This document shows positions 25,001 through 37,586 of a stretch of DNA of 64,000 bases, in pieces. The position numbers and the translations under genes are program-made. Origin of the DNA: Mesodorylaimus sp. YZB2_4 (lineage: Eukaryota > Nematoda > Enoplea > Dorylaimida > Dorylaimidae); contig JASANH010001188.1 in assembly GCA_030248295.1 (NCBI GenBank), forward strand, positions 281,757 to 345,756, written 5' to 3'. Within the stretch, counting starts at the first letter, position 1. Each line of letters starts with the position of its first letter. Below the pieces are notes generated by a model. The model worked only from the letters and a program-made list of their open reading frames with translations, was not told where the DNA came from and did not search any database.

Positions 25001-26070
25001 GAATGAATCTATAATAACACTCGACTTATTGTGAGACAAGACGTCTTACAGAGCGTCCTGCTAGTTGCGGCGACAAATGAGCTGATGCTTCCCTGTATGG
25101 TTTCCTATCACTCAAAGACTCAGTGGTTTTCTCCTAGTGTAAACGGATAAACATATTCTTTTTGTCGCATGCCTACGCAAATACAATGCTAGTGTAGTAT
25201 GCACTGCCCAGCATGTGTGACTGCAGCGTATCATCCCTGCGTGTATTTCACCTTGCTCCAAATTGCTGTCGCTGGATAGTGGCTTGACCGAAACGTGGAC
25301 AGCGCCGGTATCTGGCTATACCGCCTTCTTTGCCTTCCCCTTCTACTGAACCATTTCGACCAAGCATCACGCCTTATCACAAGCACCATCTCATTCCCTT
25401 GCATCCAACAATGATTCAGGGCACGTAATTGTGGTAAAGGCTCGTCCTGGTTTGGCTTCCCTGGCTCCATTTTAGGTGTGCTTCGACTCGATAGGAGATG
25501 GCATTTTGCATCGTAGAAAATAGAGTCAGCTGACCCTGTTGGACTGATCACGTGGTAATTCCCACACAAGGCATACACTCTATTTTCAGATGCACAGTAG
25601 CTTTGCCTGTTTTATTAAATTACGAGGCCATTCTAACCTGACACGCTCATGATCTTTTCATTTGAACTCGAGCACTTTTTTTAAAGCCAATGAAGTGCGC
25701 ACTCGACAACGAGCTTATCGCAAAAATCATTCTGCACACTAAAATGATATTGCCCTTGCAGTATACCCATCAAGTAAAGACACTTATCATTAGTTGTGAG
25801 CCTGACGCTCAGGACCAAGGGGAAAGAACTGCGAGAAGAAACTTTGTCCTAATCTCTATTCACGCAGATAAGGCAAAGAAAACTTTGAGTTTCATTTTTT
25901 TCCGACTAGACGGCCTATTTTCATTAAGGAAGGCTGCATTTGGCAAGATTGAAAAGGAGCGATGTAAGAATTTGTGTTTCTGGCTCAGTAATCTGGCCTG
26001 TTGTTTGGCAGTCGTGTTGTCTTTTTGCAGGCAGAACGGCCAATGTCGCAATTCAGGTGCGAGCAGTTGC
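22008..26070. other. intergenic, 4 kb
   Basis: No gene can be supported. Short frames at 23149-23745, 24166-24369 and 25231-25578 have no clear motif. A frame from 25690 runs in register into the first exon of the transporter gene but looks like read-through of its 5' flank. GAAATTTAAATTTCGCGCG at 24480 resembles a motif scattered through the window. Confidence 0.4.
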
Positions 26071-29000
26071 ATGGAAGATTCTACACACATCTATCAGGAC
26101 AGCAGTCACGATAAAAATTCGCAGCCAAACAAGGGGAATATGGCGATATCACCAAGGTCGAAAGAGTCGCCAAAAATGGAGTGGAAATCAGTTATTGTGG
26201 CAACCTTTTGTCTCTTTATCGTTGCTGTACAGTTTTCGATATATTTTTCCTCATTGTGGCCTTATATGAGACAGGTAAATAAAGAATTTTTTATCAACTA
26301 TTTTCAATACAATTGCTCATTACCAGATCGACAGGACTTCTACTCAGACATTCTACGGGCTCGCATTAGCGGCGTTTAGTTTGGGTCAGATGGTGTCTTC
26401 GCCAATATTTGGTTTTCTAAACGTTAAATTGAAAAAAGCTCGACCAATTATTGCTGCTGGGGTCAGCATTTCGATTGTTGGTAATGTGATTTATATTTGC
26501 ACAGAACTCTCACCAACACATCGGAAATGGGTGATTGTGTGCGGTCGGATATTTGGAGGAGTTGGAGCAGGTATGCGATGCGCTAATAATACGTACTGTA
26601 CAGAATTGGTTCCTGTTTTGTGTTTAAGTACAGTATTTCAAGTTATTTAGGTGTCGTAGGCACGATACGCGGCTATATTGCAACAGCCAGTACATTCGAG
26701 CACAGAACGAGAGCCATAGCCATCGGGACAACTGCTCTTTCGCTGGGCCTTACTGCTGGACCAGGTGATGTTTCTGAAACCTGTTCCAGCATTATCTAAC
26801 TCTTATTTTTTAGCTCTCCAAGCAGCGGTGACCCCGATCGGCTACCCGGGGGTCAAACTTGGTTCACTAAATTTCAGCCAGTACACTGCACCGGCTTACA
26901 TATCAGTCGTAGCTGCCTTGATTCTTCTTGGTTTCCTATTCACTATGTTTAAAGAGAACACGATTGGCATAGATACCAAAAAGGAACATGGTAAATGGTC
27001 TCAGGTGGCGGTTGGGATCCTGCCAACAAAAACTTTTACGACGCTCAGTTAGCTTATCAAAAGAGTGTATAAAAAGTTTTTTAATTAGATTTTGGCAAGT
27101 GCCAAACCACTTACCACTGCGGTAAACGATTCAAAGCGACAAAATTCTTTTTGACTGTTTGCACTTGGGCGCGTGTCATGAGGGGACGATGCGTTGACTT
27201 GTTTCAATAACGTTGAAACAATTTGATGTGCTACCCGATATTACGATAACAGGTAGCGTTTTCGCTCGCGAAGAAGACAGGGTCCTTTTTCTACAACTAC
27301 AAGGGCATTCATAGTTTGGGGGGGACGCAAAAATTTGCTGTAAGAGTTATTCTTAACTGGACTATTTCATATGAAGCCGCTTATCCACGCTGCAGACTCG
27401 TCAAAACTATTTCAGGGCGCTTCTTTTACAGGATCTGCAATGCTATGTTACGCTGTTATATCGCCAAGCACTCTCCAGTGCACCGGGACTGCAGGTACAT
27501 GGAAACGCAAAGAAAGCAACATCGAAATAAGAGAATTATGAAAACTAAAACTGAGTCACCGAAACATGCTGCTTGAATACAGATATTAACCTATCACATT
27601 ATCGTATGGTAACGTTCCAGCATCGACCGATCCGCCGATCTGAGAGGTGGATCAGTTTCCGACCCAATCCGTCTGCCGGATTGGGGGATTAGGAACTAAT
27701 TTTTTTTAGCTTTATCTGCTAGGAAATGATAAAATGTGGCACCCTATAATTTGAAAATCTAGTTCCTTCTGTCAAATCAGCAGATAGTTAATCCCACTTC
27801 TAGCGCTGATTAGCTCTGCTGCGCCCTTTGGAGGGTGTTACTGGGAGTAAAGGGAGGAAACAGAGCTGCCTGGTGAGGACGCCACGCCAGATAATTCATT
27901 CCAATCAATCTTTTATTTTTGACATGGATCGATCTGATCGGATCAGGATCCAGCCAGGCCTAGGGTCGGATCATCCTATATTGGGTAACGTTTTTCATCG
28001 CGATTCCATGGGCCCTTGATTACCGAATATTCGAAACTTCGCCGATATGGTAATTTCGAAAGAGCAGATACAATGAGGCGATGTGATTGTTGCGCGAACT
28101 TCTGTTTGACCATCATCAAAATCTCTAGCATAGTCGCTACTATTTTCCACCTCCACGATGCGTTAAACGACAATTCGGTTCGGACATGCTGCAATGCCAG
28201 TGTAGTACTTGAAAAACTGGCATGGTTTTGATTGGTCGCGACGCACAGACATCTGCGACGGCTATACAGCCTATGGATCGACGTTTCTAACATCAAGCAG
28301 ATATAGGATTGCTTAGGAGCGCTGGATTTCTGTACGTTCCAACTTCATTTTTTGCTTGCGCTGAATCATAGGACTACTTCTTCACAAATTTTTTCATAAA
28401 ACTTTTACCAAATGATTTTGTGATAAAACTGCAGACGCTGCGTGAATTCCTTTTTCTAAGTGATCATTACAGCTTTCTTTTTCTTCTTGTTTACAAATCC
28501 ATGAATCTTGTGTGTTTAGCGCGCTTGTGCGCATTTTATTGACGCTATTGGTGGTAAATGACGAATTGACCAGAGGCGCGCCAAAGTGCTGTTCCGTCAA
28601 CCCTAAAAAGCATCACTAACGTCTGTGCAGGGTATTCGACCGCTGTGTAAATAAAGAGCTATTTCTGCCCCAGTACCAGTTGCTGTTTGGCCCCTGCGAT
28701 ACGCTATTTCTCCCGAATTTCACTATTGCATTTATTTTCTAGATCCATTTCATTACGTCCCTAAATACGATCGGCTGGCAGCCGTTCTGTGCATCCTTGC
28801 TTGGTTTTCGCTTTTTTTTTCAATAACTAATGGCGAAACTGTTGGATCGCCGTACACAATGGCTGTGTTTGGGTGGTCTAACGATGAAGCAGTTTATTAC
28901 AACAGCGTCATCTTGGCTGTTTCATCAGCTATCTCGTTCTTGACTTATACTGGATTCGTCATTTATGGACAACGCTTAAATGAACGCGCTGGGGCACTAG

Positions 29001-29769
29001 TGGGTTTGACCATGCTATGTGCCTATTATATTGTCACATACCCATGGCCATTTTTCACTGGAAAATTGAATCGCGATACAAGTGCGGTCAAGTACAGTGA
29101 GTTGATCCGTTTCTGGACCTGAAGGACCACCCATAACTTCTGATATAGCCAATTCTTTAGACCCCAAGTTTCTATATGACGACGAAAATTAATCTTTTTT
29201 TTTCAACCTCCTATGTCTACCCTTTTCAGCCGACACCTTTAATCCCAACTACACCACAACCTCGACGTGGGCGACTGCAAGTCCGCAAAGTACCACAGAC
29301 CTACTCGACGTGCCAGGAGGATGCTTCTCGGAATGGTGCAACTTTACGCCACGAATTCCATTGACTCTCTATCTAAGCGCATATCCTCTTCTATCGTTCG
29401 GTCTACCCTTTTGCCAAGTTCCAATTTCCACTATATTCTCAAAGGTACTCGGCCCGCGTCAGCAAGGCTTTATGCAAAGTTTGATGATCATGGCTGGAAG
29501 TTGCGCACGAATGTTGGGTCCCGTTCTCATCAGGTAATTTCTGTCGTTATGACAAAAAATTTTAGCTTCATAACGTTTTTCAAAATTGCAGCTGGCTTTT
29601 TGACCATTATGGTCCACGAGTGGCGTGGACAATGACTGCGGCAGTGGTGTCGTTGAGCGTATTTTCTGTTTCTGCATTCTATTACCGTCTTATTCCATTA
29701 CAGATGCGTCCTACACTGAAAAGTGGAGATAAGATAAGATATGATGGAGGCTGGTTAGTGCGACTCTAA
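26071..29769 (+). CDS. mfsd8: MFSD8/CLN7-like lysosomal major-facilitator transporter
   Basis: Seven exons: 26071-26274, 26327-26570, 26651-26764, 26814-26990, 28743-29096, 29230-29533 and 29592-29769. They splice in phase at every junction to 524 residues, close to the 518 of human MFSD8. Family landmarks include SLWPYMRQIDRTSTQTFYG, LALAAFSLGQMVSSPIFG, RIFGGVGAG (the MFS signature region), the TAGP segment, LSAYPLLSFGLP and SKVLGPRQQGF. MFSD8 is an endolysosomal membrane protein of the major-facilitator superfamily, mutated in human CLN7 disease, with reported anion-conducting activity. The start was placed at the ATG at 26071, which gives a short polar cytosolic N-terminus before the first helix (VIVATFCLFIVAVQFSIYF). 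Intron 4 is 1.75 kb; the others are 49-133 nt. No break was seen. Confidence 0.92.
26991..28742 (+). other. long intron 4 of the MFSD8-like gene
   Basis: Starts GTAAATGG and ends TTTTCTAG. The 1.75 kb between them contains no conserved transporter sequence. It holds only short open frames and may carry repeat debris, though none was identified with confidence. Confidence 0.7.
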
Positions 29770-29969
29770 AGTTTTGTTAGCCTACATACAGTCCTGCATT
29801 TCTACATATATAGCCTGCATTTTCCTGTGCATAAGATCATTTACATATGAGGATTGGAGGGGTTTGATCTTTCCGGAGTTGATTGCGCAGTCATGTTTGT
29901 CACCTTGGTATCGTTAGGGGAATACATCCTCCACGACGGCGCTGCAAGATTTATTGATCTGCATGGTTC

Positions 29970-29975
29970 AATAAA
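29970..29975 (+). other. candidate polyadenylation signal of the MFSD8-like gene
   Basis: AATAAA, 200 nt after the stop codon of the transporter gene and correctly oriented. Confidence 0.5.
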
Positions 29976-31480
29976 GCTTTTTAAAAATGTAAAAACATCA
30001 ATGGCAGTCGACGCCGGTGTTTTTTAAGTTTTATGGGTTGAACCCCATGCCCCCCCCCCCCCAGTTCATCTCGGGGCTTCCACCCATGCAGTCGTGATAT
30101 GACAAGCGAGGCCGTGATGTAACCAGCTCTCGCGGCAGCTTCCCTCTGTCCTTTATCCATTAGCAGCACCTGCACACGAGGGCATCCTGTGCAAGCACCT
30201 TCCCGACTGTTGTTCGAGAACCAGTTTCCTGATTCTCTACTCTCCCGGCGTCCGCCACTCGACGGTACCCGGTGAGTCGTCCAAAGCCAGATGTGGAAGG
30301 CTAGGTAGGGACTTACAAAATCGCTGTCGAAAACCAGTTCCCACTCTGAGAACGGGCAGCTGGCGTCTTCAGCCAGGACAGTACCTGCGACCTCCCAGTC
30401 TGGGCTGCTGGCTCAAGCAATATGGGACCAACAGCAAAGTTGTTGTTGCGAGCGTACACTTTAGGATAGGCCTCACGAATAAGCAGGGTTTCTAGGAAAT
30501 TACATACTTTAAGTTCTGGATCGCCCACGTGAGTCTGGATCTTATGTAGTTTTGCTAACTAACCTAACGCTCACGTTTTCAAGTACAGTTCATCGACATA
30601 TGCTGCTCCTGCTGAAAATGCGAATTCTATATGGCGAAGGAAGAAAATTAGTTTACTTATTTATTCATTTTTTCATTTTTCGTATTATATGGTTATTAGG
30701 CACAAAGCAAAATGTAAGCAAAAACCAGAAGCATCATAGCCGTATTCACATGTTATCGTATCATCACCCACCTCATTCTCCGAAAGCCATGATGCCTGTT
30801 TCCATGGCACTGGAAGACCTATCCTCAATTGCTAGCAAGAGACAAAGGACAGGAAATACAGTCGAGTCCACTTATAGTCACACAGGATAATGTCACAGTC
30901 AGGTTATTATCACAGGTTTTCAAAGTCCCGAATTTCTTCCCTATACTTTGTGTGCATATTGAGTTCGCTTATTATCACGCTGAATTTGGCTTTGTCTGCT
31001 TACTGTCACATAAATTTCTTGGCCAAGCGGAACAAGTATGAGAAAAGAGTCACATGTCCACTCTTGTCAGTCTGAAACAAATGCAAAATCGTCACAAACT
31101 AGGATTTCTCTCGAGAAAACGCTTGCATGAAGGCGCATGGCACCTTTATGCTTCAGCTTTGATCTGACTGATCCTCATATTTTAGATTTCTTTGGTTACG
31201 AAAATTTTTGAAAAAGCGTTTCGTCTTTTAAAACGCGGGGATATATGAAAATGATACGAAATGGCGATGAAACGCATAAAAGTAAAATTTTGGCCATACA
31301 GTGTACTTCGGTCGTAGTCACAGTCCGGATATAGTCACATTTTCGTGTCGATCGCGCAGTGGGAGGAACGGGTCAAGTGGAATGAGCTCGCTGCAGAGCA
31401 GAGAACAGGCCCGCTGTTGCATCAGCGCATAAGTTTCATCGAGCATAGGATCTTGCCTCCAAATCGGCTAAGCAGTTTTA
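29976..31480. other. intergenic
   Basis: No gene supported. It includes a run of C residues near 30051-30062 and only short open frames on both strands. Confidence 0.45.
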
Positions 31481-31481
31481 C

Positions 31482-32040
31482 ATGGAGAAACCTCGTTTTG
31501 CCATTCGTGATGGCGGGTTAGTGCACCTTACCAAGTGGGGTAAGACGGCAGATCCGACCGTGCAGGCTGTGGTTCCTAGGCACCTGCGGTTGGAGATCCT
31601 GCAGCAATGTCATGGAGACGTCTTTGCTGCTCATTTCGGTACAGCCAAGACATTCGCGAAGTTGTCCACTCGGTACTACTGGGATGGTTACTACAAGGAC
31701 ACCGAAGATTTCGTGAAAAGATGCGCCTCGTGCGCTAGGTTTAAGGATGCTCCTAAGAAAGGCAAAGCACCCTTGCAGCCTATCCCTTTTGCGGGTCCCT
31801 GGGAGCGAGCTGGAGTGGACTTGCTAGGACCCTTACCAGTCACGCGTAGGCGGAATCAGTACATCGTAGTTTTCACAGATTATTTCTCTCGGTGAGTGAA
31901 GGCGGTACCCTTACCGAATTCGGAAGCGCCTACTGTCGCGAATGCATTTTTGCGTGAGGTCATATTTCGCCATGGAGCGTGTGATCAGCTGCTCAGCGAC
32001 AAAGGACCACAGTTCTTGTCTGAGGTCATGAAAGTCCCCA
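31482..32040 (+). pseudogene. Ty3-type retrotransposon integrase fragment
   Basis: The frame shows an HHCC zinc-binding region (His in QQCHGDVFAAHFG, then CASC) and a GVDLLGPL segment with the first catalytic Asp. After an in-frame TGA at 31893, it continues with the second catalytic Asp in DQLLSDKGPQF. The reading is lost soon after SEVMK, before the catalytic Glu. Gag, protease, reverse transcriptase and LTRs are not present around it, so this is a dead internal fragment. In intact relatives a Trp usually follows the Ser-Arg where the stop lies. Confidence 0.85.
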
Positions 32041-34423
32041 TACTCGGTCTAGGACGTACAGGAGCTGGGAGCCCATCCGTAGAGAAGGAACATCATTACA
32101 TTTGCTTGTGGTGTTTGCTTCAGTGACTAGGCAACGAGCTTCTACTCGGCGTGGCTCTCTAATTTTCACAAACACAAATCGACCTCCTAGTGCTCCTTCG
32201 CGTCATATGCAAAGTGGCCCCAGTTGAAGGCACAGTGCCCACATTGACTATCGGGGCGGGGATATGGCGCTGGGCGCTGGCCGAGCATTTTAATTGTGTA
32301 TTCATGGGCCAAAGTGTCATTTTTATCAATACGTATGCAATAGTAATGGTATTTCTGAACCGCACACGGCCAAACTGATTTGCATTTTGCGAAAGGCGGT
32401 GATTTTGCGGTGATTGACACACTGTAAAACGCGCTAGTGAAACTGTAGGCACGCGCCTAGAGCATAGCCAGAACTGACAACGCTGCTCGTATTAGCGTCA
32501 TAAATCAGCGGCTCACGTCGGTGGTTTGGGGCAACGTAGGGCACCTTGTATACATACTACTGTACTACTGTTATCGATGCAGCTGAGCACGTTTGACTAT
32601 CTAGCTAGCTAGCAAAGACTAGCTGCTTCAATAGCTGCAGCAGTGTAGTATTATCTGGTACGAATCTATAAACCCACGCAGGGATCACACCTACAGCGCT
32701 GTACAGATGAGCATAACTGGAGGACAAAGGCCAAGCGAGATTCCGTCGCACGCGACGAGTGAAGACAACCCCCCCCCCCCCCCCTTGGGTTCTACGCAGT
32801 TGGATATGCTGATGTGCGAAAAATTGACACTGGCACGGTGCTCTCGCTTAGAAGCTCCAAATACTGATAGAACGTAGGTCAGGTGGGCGAGGATAAAAGA
32901 TATTTCTATCGCGCTCAACAAGCTGACGCTCGATGGTAAGTATACAATAAGCAACAACCAGTACTCACCTTACGAAGTTTCACACCCAACGCTATGTGAG
33001 GCTTGGGATGAAACCTATTTTCGGATTTTGACCACCAAAACCCAAAGATTTCTCTTAACAAGGGTGCCTGCAACTGCTCTGTGCAATGATACACTAGCCT
33101 GGCTGCAGGTCGAATGCACCCGGTCCTGAGATGCCTGCGCTGGCGAACAGTTCCTCTGTCGATGGCGCAGTAACACCAGAGGACTTCAACACCAGAGGAT
33201 CCTTTACGAAGCACAACGAAACACGACGACGTCTCAACAGTCCTAGATCTTACCCACAGACAAACCAAGTACCTGTGTGGGTCAAGAGATTAGGGTTGCA
33301 TCTGCCCTGGAGTCAACTCCTGGACTTTTCCAGTATGAACCGAAGAAAACGACGACTGCAGAGGCCCTTTGAGAGTACGTATGCTAATCGAAGTCCCTGG
33401 CTACCGCCTGGCCTGCCCCACAGTTCTGCCATGGGGTGGGCAACACAAATTCAGAACAAAACAGATGAAACCGAATCGAGATCGAGTGAAAACAAGCAAG
33501 GGAGAGCCCCAATCTCTCCCGGCGGCCTGCTCGTATACCGCCCTGGCTCCTCCATACCGAGCCAACTACCCGAGTCGCCCCCCTTCCCCCCCCCCCCCAA
33601 GAATTCCAGGCGCCCCAAGCGGCAATGGTCACAACACCTTACATGGCTTCTGATCCATTATCGGCGCATGTGAGAAAACTCTGATTAATGCACATCATCA
33701 CAAAGGGGACAGTGTGCACGGGACTCGATGCACGTTTGGAGCGGACCAGTACAGGTGGACAGAGGTGATCGAGATAAATCTACCCGCAGAGGAAATATTC
33801 TGCAAGGCCAACTTTGGACATGCAATCATTACTTTTCGTTTCAGCAGTCAGGCAAGCCGCTCAAAAATCGCTTGTGAGGCAGACACTTTTCCCGCAAATG
33901 GTGTAATTTCTGCTGGTTCTGAGACATCTGTGGTGGAATTTTCTCATACAGTAGTTTTCTTGTAACATCCTTCAGTCAAGTTGGCGGGCAAGCGTTTCCC
34001 GTCAACGCGCCTGTACCAAAGCTTATTGTTGCCAAAAAGTATCGAGAATGAAATATCAGACGAGAAAAGATTCAGTTACATTTACAGTCACTGCCCCAAC
34101 AGAGATGTTTGCACGGAATAGTACCCGTAATAGCGAACTGCAATATTCTGACAGCCCACGAGCTTGGGCCACCTGCCATACGCCCGCTCCCTCTGCCGCT
34201 TTCCAATCGTTTCGTGTGTCACGCATGCCACTAGCACCAGCCTATCTTCCCTCATCTCCCCTTCCCGCAACGGCCTAGAACCAATCGATAAAGCCAGACG
34301 GCAGTCAGCTAGCTGCCTTCGTCGTGTAAACACGCGGATCGCATTGGCGGCCGAGCCAGCTCTCCTGCTAGCTGATGCTCGTTTACTTCCACCATTTCTT
34401 CCATTTCTTTGCTTTTTTCAAAA
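32041..34423. other. intergenic with homopolymer tracts
   Basis: No confident gene. There are C tracts at about 32770-32784 and 33587-33598. A 180-codon plus frame at 33131-33673 and opposing minus frames have low-complexity Pro/Ser content and no motif. The right end must hold the promoter of the DHRS7B-like gene; no specific site could be assigned. Confidence 0.45.
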
Positions 34424-36792
34424 ATGTACGATTCGTTAATTGGCTTAATTGGCCAATTAATTTTACCTTTTCTTATTTTCGCCCTAATCTTTACTTTGTG
34501 CATGAGATATTACGAGAATCGTCGTCGTTGGTTGCATCGTGGCCAGTACGAACTAGCGGGCAAGTACGTGCTGATCACTGGCGCCAGCAGCGGACTGGGC
34601 AGCGCCTTGGCTGAACAATTCTACCTGGCCGGTGCCAAAGTGATTCTGGCAGCGCGAAGTTTGGATAAATTACATCAATTACGAGATTCGTTGAAGAATA
34701 TTTGCAAAAATGAATCCGCAATCATTAAATTATTAGAACCCGAAGTCATATATTTGGATTTGGCCAATGCTGAAACCATCGACAAAACTGTCGTGGACAT
34801 AATGCAAGTGGCTGGTGGGCGGCTAGACGTGCTGGTCAATAATGCTGGCATGAGCATGCGGGGCTCGTGCGCCGAGACATCGATGGACGTGCATCGACAA
34901 CTCATGCAAGTCAACTACTTCGGCCACATTCAACTCACACAGGCCATTCTGAAATTCATGTTGGAAACGGCAGGTACGTTCGTGGTTGTCCACTTGACGC
35001 TGAGAATGGGAGAAGGACTGAAGGATAGGCTGGCTAGCGAATCACTGTGATCGATACACTGATAAGGATAAGTTATCGATTGATAGTTCGTTGATAAGTT
35101 ATCGATTGATAATTCGTTGATAAGTTATCGATTGATAATTCGTTGATAAGTTATCGATTGATAATTCGTTGATAAGTTATCGATTGATAATTCGTTGATA
35201 AGTTATCGATTGATAATTCGTTGATAAGTTATCGATTGATAGTTCGCTGAGAAGTTATCGATTGATAATTCGTTGATAAGTTATCGATTGATAATTCTTT
35301 GATCACTTATGACAGCAGGCCTGGTCTGTCCTTGTCTAATCGTAAGATCCAAAAACTTAAAAGAAAATTTTACTGAGCCTGAGGCCTTTTATGCAAGAAA
35401 AATTATCGCGTGATGCATGCAAAAGTCCTACATAGTATTTAGTGTTTTAAATTTCGACTTTGTGGCTCTAAAATTTGAATTCCCGCCTGTTGAGTTATTT
35501 GAATCTTTTCTGAGGGATTTTTGAGGACATTGGTTAGTCGGGGGTCAGCAGGGAGATTTGTTAAGAAATTTTACAGGGTACTGGTCTCAGTCTTTGGTGA
35601 TCGGATGATGTTTCTGAGGAAACAAGAAACCAACTTCTCGACGAGGGCTTGAGCATGAAGTAATGGTGGGGTCGAGGAGCTGCGGTCAGGACGGTTTCTC
35701 AGACAAAGCTGAAATCGAATTAGGATGTGAAATCCATCCAATGGGCTAATGTATTGTAGCCTTTCCTGGATTCGACTTGAAAGTGCTCTTTTTTAAACAA
35801 ATTTACTGACTAGCGGCGCTTTCTTAAAATTTTACCTGCAAATCAGGATCAGGATCTACGTGATCAGATAATGCGTTGATCCTCTCACCATTTTATCGCA
35901 GACTGGGCGACTGTTGTCACTGTGTCGATAAATGTTTTATTGAAGAAATCTGTTTGTGATAATCTGAAACAGTAATAAGGTATCCTTATCCAAATTACAC
36001 ATGTTAGATTTACTCTGACTGATACTGCATTATGTTTCGATCATGAGACAATATTGCATTGATTTCAAATGATCTGTCATCAATTAATTTTGTGTGGATT
36101 TTGGGCAGTACGGTTCTCAATCAGTTTTCCATCTTTTAGTGTTTAACCAAACAATTGTGAAGAAGTGTATCACACTATCACTCTGACGCAGTACCCAATG
36201 TCTTATAAATATCCACGATCCCCGGCCTCGTGTGTTAGGCGTCTGCCTCTCACGCCAGGTGATGTGGTAAAACATGAACATGAACGACAGTTTGTTGTAT
36301 CATCATATCAACTGGCTCATGCCACTCATTCCCATTATAGCCACGAATCCCGCATCGTCCAGTCCGTGCATCATTTGCATCAGCAGCGTTCAAGGCCGAA
36401 TCACTCTTCCCTTCCGTAGCGCCTACGCGGCCAGCAAGCACGCTTTCCAAGCTTACTTTGACGCGCTTCGTGCCGAACTGGCTGCTCAGAAAAGGGAGAA
36501 AGGTCGAGTTCGAGTCCTGGTCGTGTCGCCTGGTTATATTCAGACAAACCTCTCCCTGAATGCATTAACGGGCGGTGGAGAGAAGTACGGCAAGATGGAC
36601 GAGACAATACAAGGCGGCATGACGGCCGAGGTGGCGGCCAGGTGCATTGTCGACGGGTTGTTGGACGGGAGGGAAGAGTTGGTGCTGGCGCCCATGGATG
36701 CCAAGTTGGGAATAGTCATACGCACACTGATGCCTAGTCTGTATTTCTGGCTAATGGCCAAACGAGCCATCAAAGGTCGAAAGACTGAGTAA
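34424..36792 (+). CDS. dhrs7b: DHRS7B-like short-chain dehydrogenase/reductase
   Basis: Two exons, 34424-34973 and 36341-36792, join in phase to 333 residues. The length is near that of vertebrate DHRS7B (325). An N-terminal membrane anchor (residues about 5-27, LIGQLILPFLIFALIFTLC) is followed by a Rossmann fold with the cofactor motif TGASSGLG (residues about 52-59), the NNAG motif (about 139), the catalytic Ser in ISSVQG, and Y-A-A-S-K (Tyr about 212, Lys about 216). The family is NADP(H)-dependent; human DHRS7B acts in peroxisomal/ER ether-lipid metabolism as an acyl/alkyl-DHAP reductase-type enzyme. That substrate is inferred, not visible. The ATG at 34424 is used because it directly precedes the anchor; the upstream frame has no ATG. 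The intron (34974-36340) carries a 26-bp tandem repeat and a SINE scrap. Confidence 0.92.
35069..35305. repeat. 26-bp tandem repeat in the DHRS7B-like intron
   Basis: About nine head-to-tail copies of a 26-bp unit containing AGTTATCGATTGATAATTCG. The central copies are identical and the outer ones carry single changes (ATAGTTCG, GCTGAGAAG). The unit includes TTATCGATTGATAA, a near-palindrome with two GATA/TATC cores. Confidence 0.95.
36218..36285 (+). repeat. internally deleted SINE scrap, copy 3
   Basis: Plus orientation. The tRNA-like head (GGCCTCGTGTGTTAGGCGTC then TGCCTCTCACGCCAGGTG) is joined straight to the far end of the tail (ATGTGGTAAAACATGAACATG). Compared with the full copies, the middle, including the B box, is missing. 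It lies 56 nt upstream of the acceptor of the second DHRS7B-like exon. Confidence 0.8.
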
Positions 36793-37586
36793 TGTGGAAT
36801 GAATGTGACTGCGCGTGGATTCTGGACTAGGGGGGAGGAAGGTCATCGGCAAAAGATAAGGTTATGATTTGAAGAGGGTTAGACTGTGATGGGCTGGTGA
36901 TAAGGAGATAGAATTGTGATAAGGGCCTTTAGTGATCAACTAATGACTTGTGCTGTGCAGTGATGATTTCTGTTTATACTTTTTGTACTGATGGAGGAAC
37001 GAGTAATAGATTTGATACTGGGTGTAAGACTTGTGAAAGTTCGCCGCAAACATTGCAAATATACGTGTAAATACTTGAAAATACTGCTGCCTATTCAGTT
37101 TCATTTCGGTGATGCCAATCGCTATCGAGCTTTATAGTCACAGTTTTACAGTAAAAAATGTAACTGAAAAAACTTGTAATTAGGGGGGGGGGGGCATTTT
37201 TATGACGCGTTTCGCACTGGTGTCTTTGCGGAGGCTTATGGTCCGCAAAGGCGAGATAAGTGCCCGGACAGAGTCCAAGTTTCCCTGTGGTCTCCATATT
37301 CTTGCTGTGTGCAGAATGATACCACATTGAAGCGACCACGGATTGTTTTTAGTGCATACTAAGGCGACCGCAGAAGAGCATAAGTGTGAATCCGGCTGAC
37401 GTGAGACACGCACGAAGATGTCTTCAGCGCGGTGCACTTTGTTCACCCTCGAGTGAACGACTACGTCACTCCTTCCACCTGTATACTCGAGACTGCAACC
37501 GAGATCTCGTTCTTGCATGAATTTCTACCATTTCTCTCTTCTGCCTGTTGCCAAAAGTTTACGTTCCCTCTTAACTTGTATACAAT
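36793..37586. other. intergenic
   Basis: The 3' end of the DHRS7B-like gene and the 5' flank of the small gene at 37587. It contains a G tract near 37184-37193. No other feature supported. Confidence 0.5.

Noticed and set aside
25690..26070. Extension of the MFSD8-like protein to an upstream ATG at 25690
   Set aside because: It would add 127 residues with no counterpart in the family. The ATG at 26071 gives the usual length and N-terminal topology.
32769..32785. C and G homopolymer runs at several places (30051, 32770, 33587, 37184, 46892, 47379, 52919)
   Set aside because: Simple mononucleotide tracts with no consistent placement relative to genes; their lengths are also prone to sequencing error.
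33131..33673. 180-codon plus-strand frame
   Set aside because: Low-complexity Pro/Ser composition, a C homopolymer inside, and no motif or splice support.
35069..35305. Regular direct repeats that might suggest a CRISPR array
   Set aside because: Units are contiguous with no unique spacers, and the setting is an animal intron.
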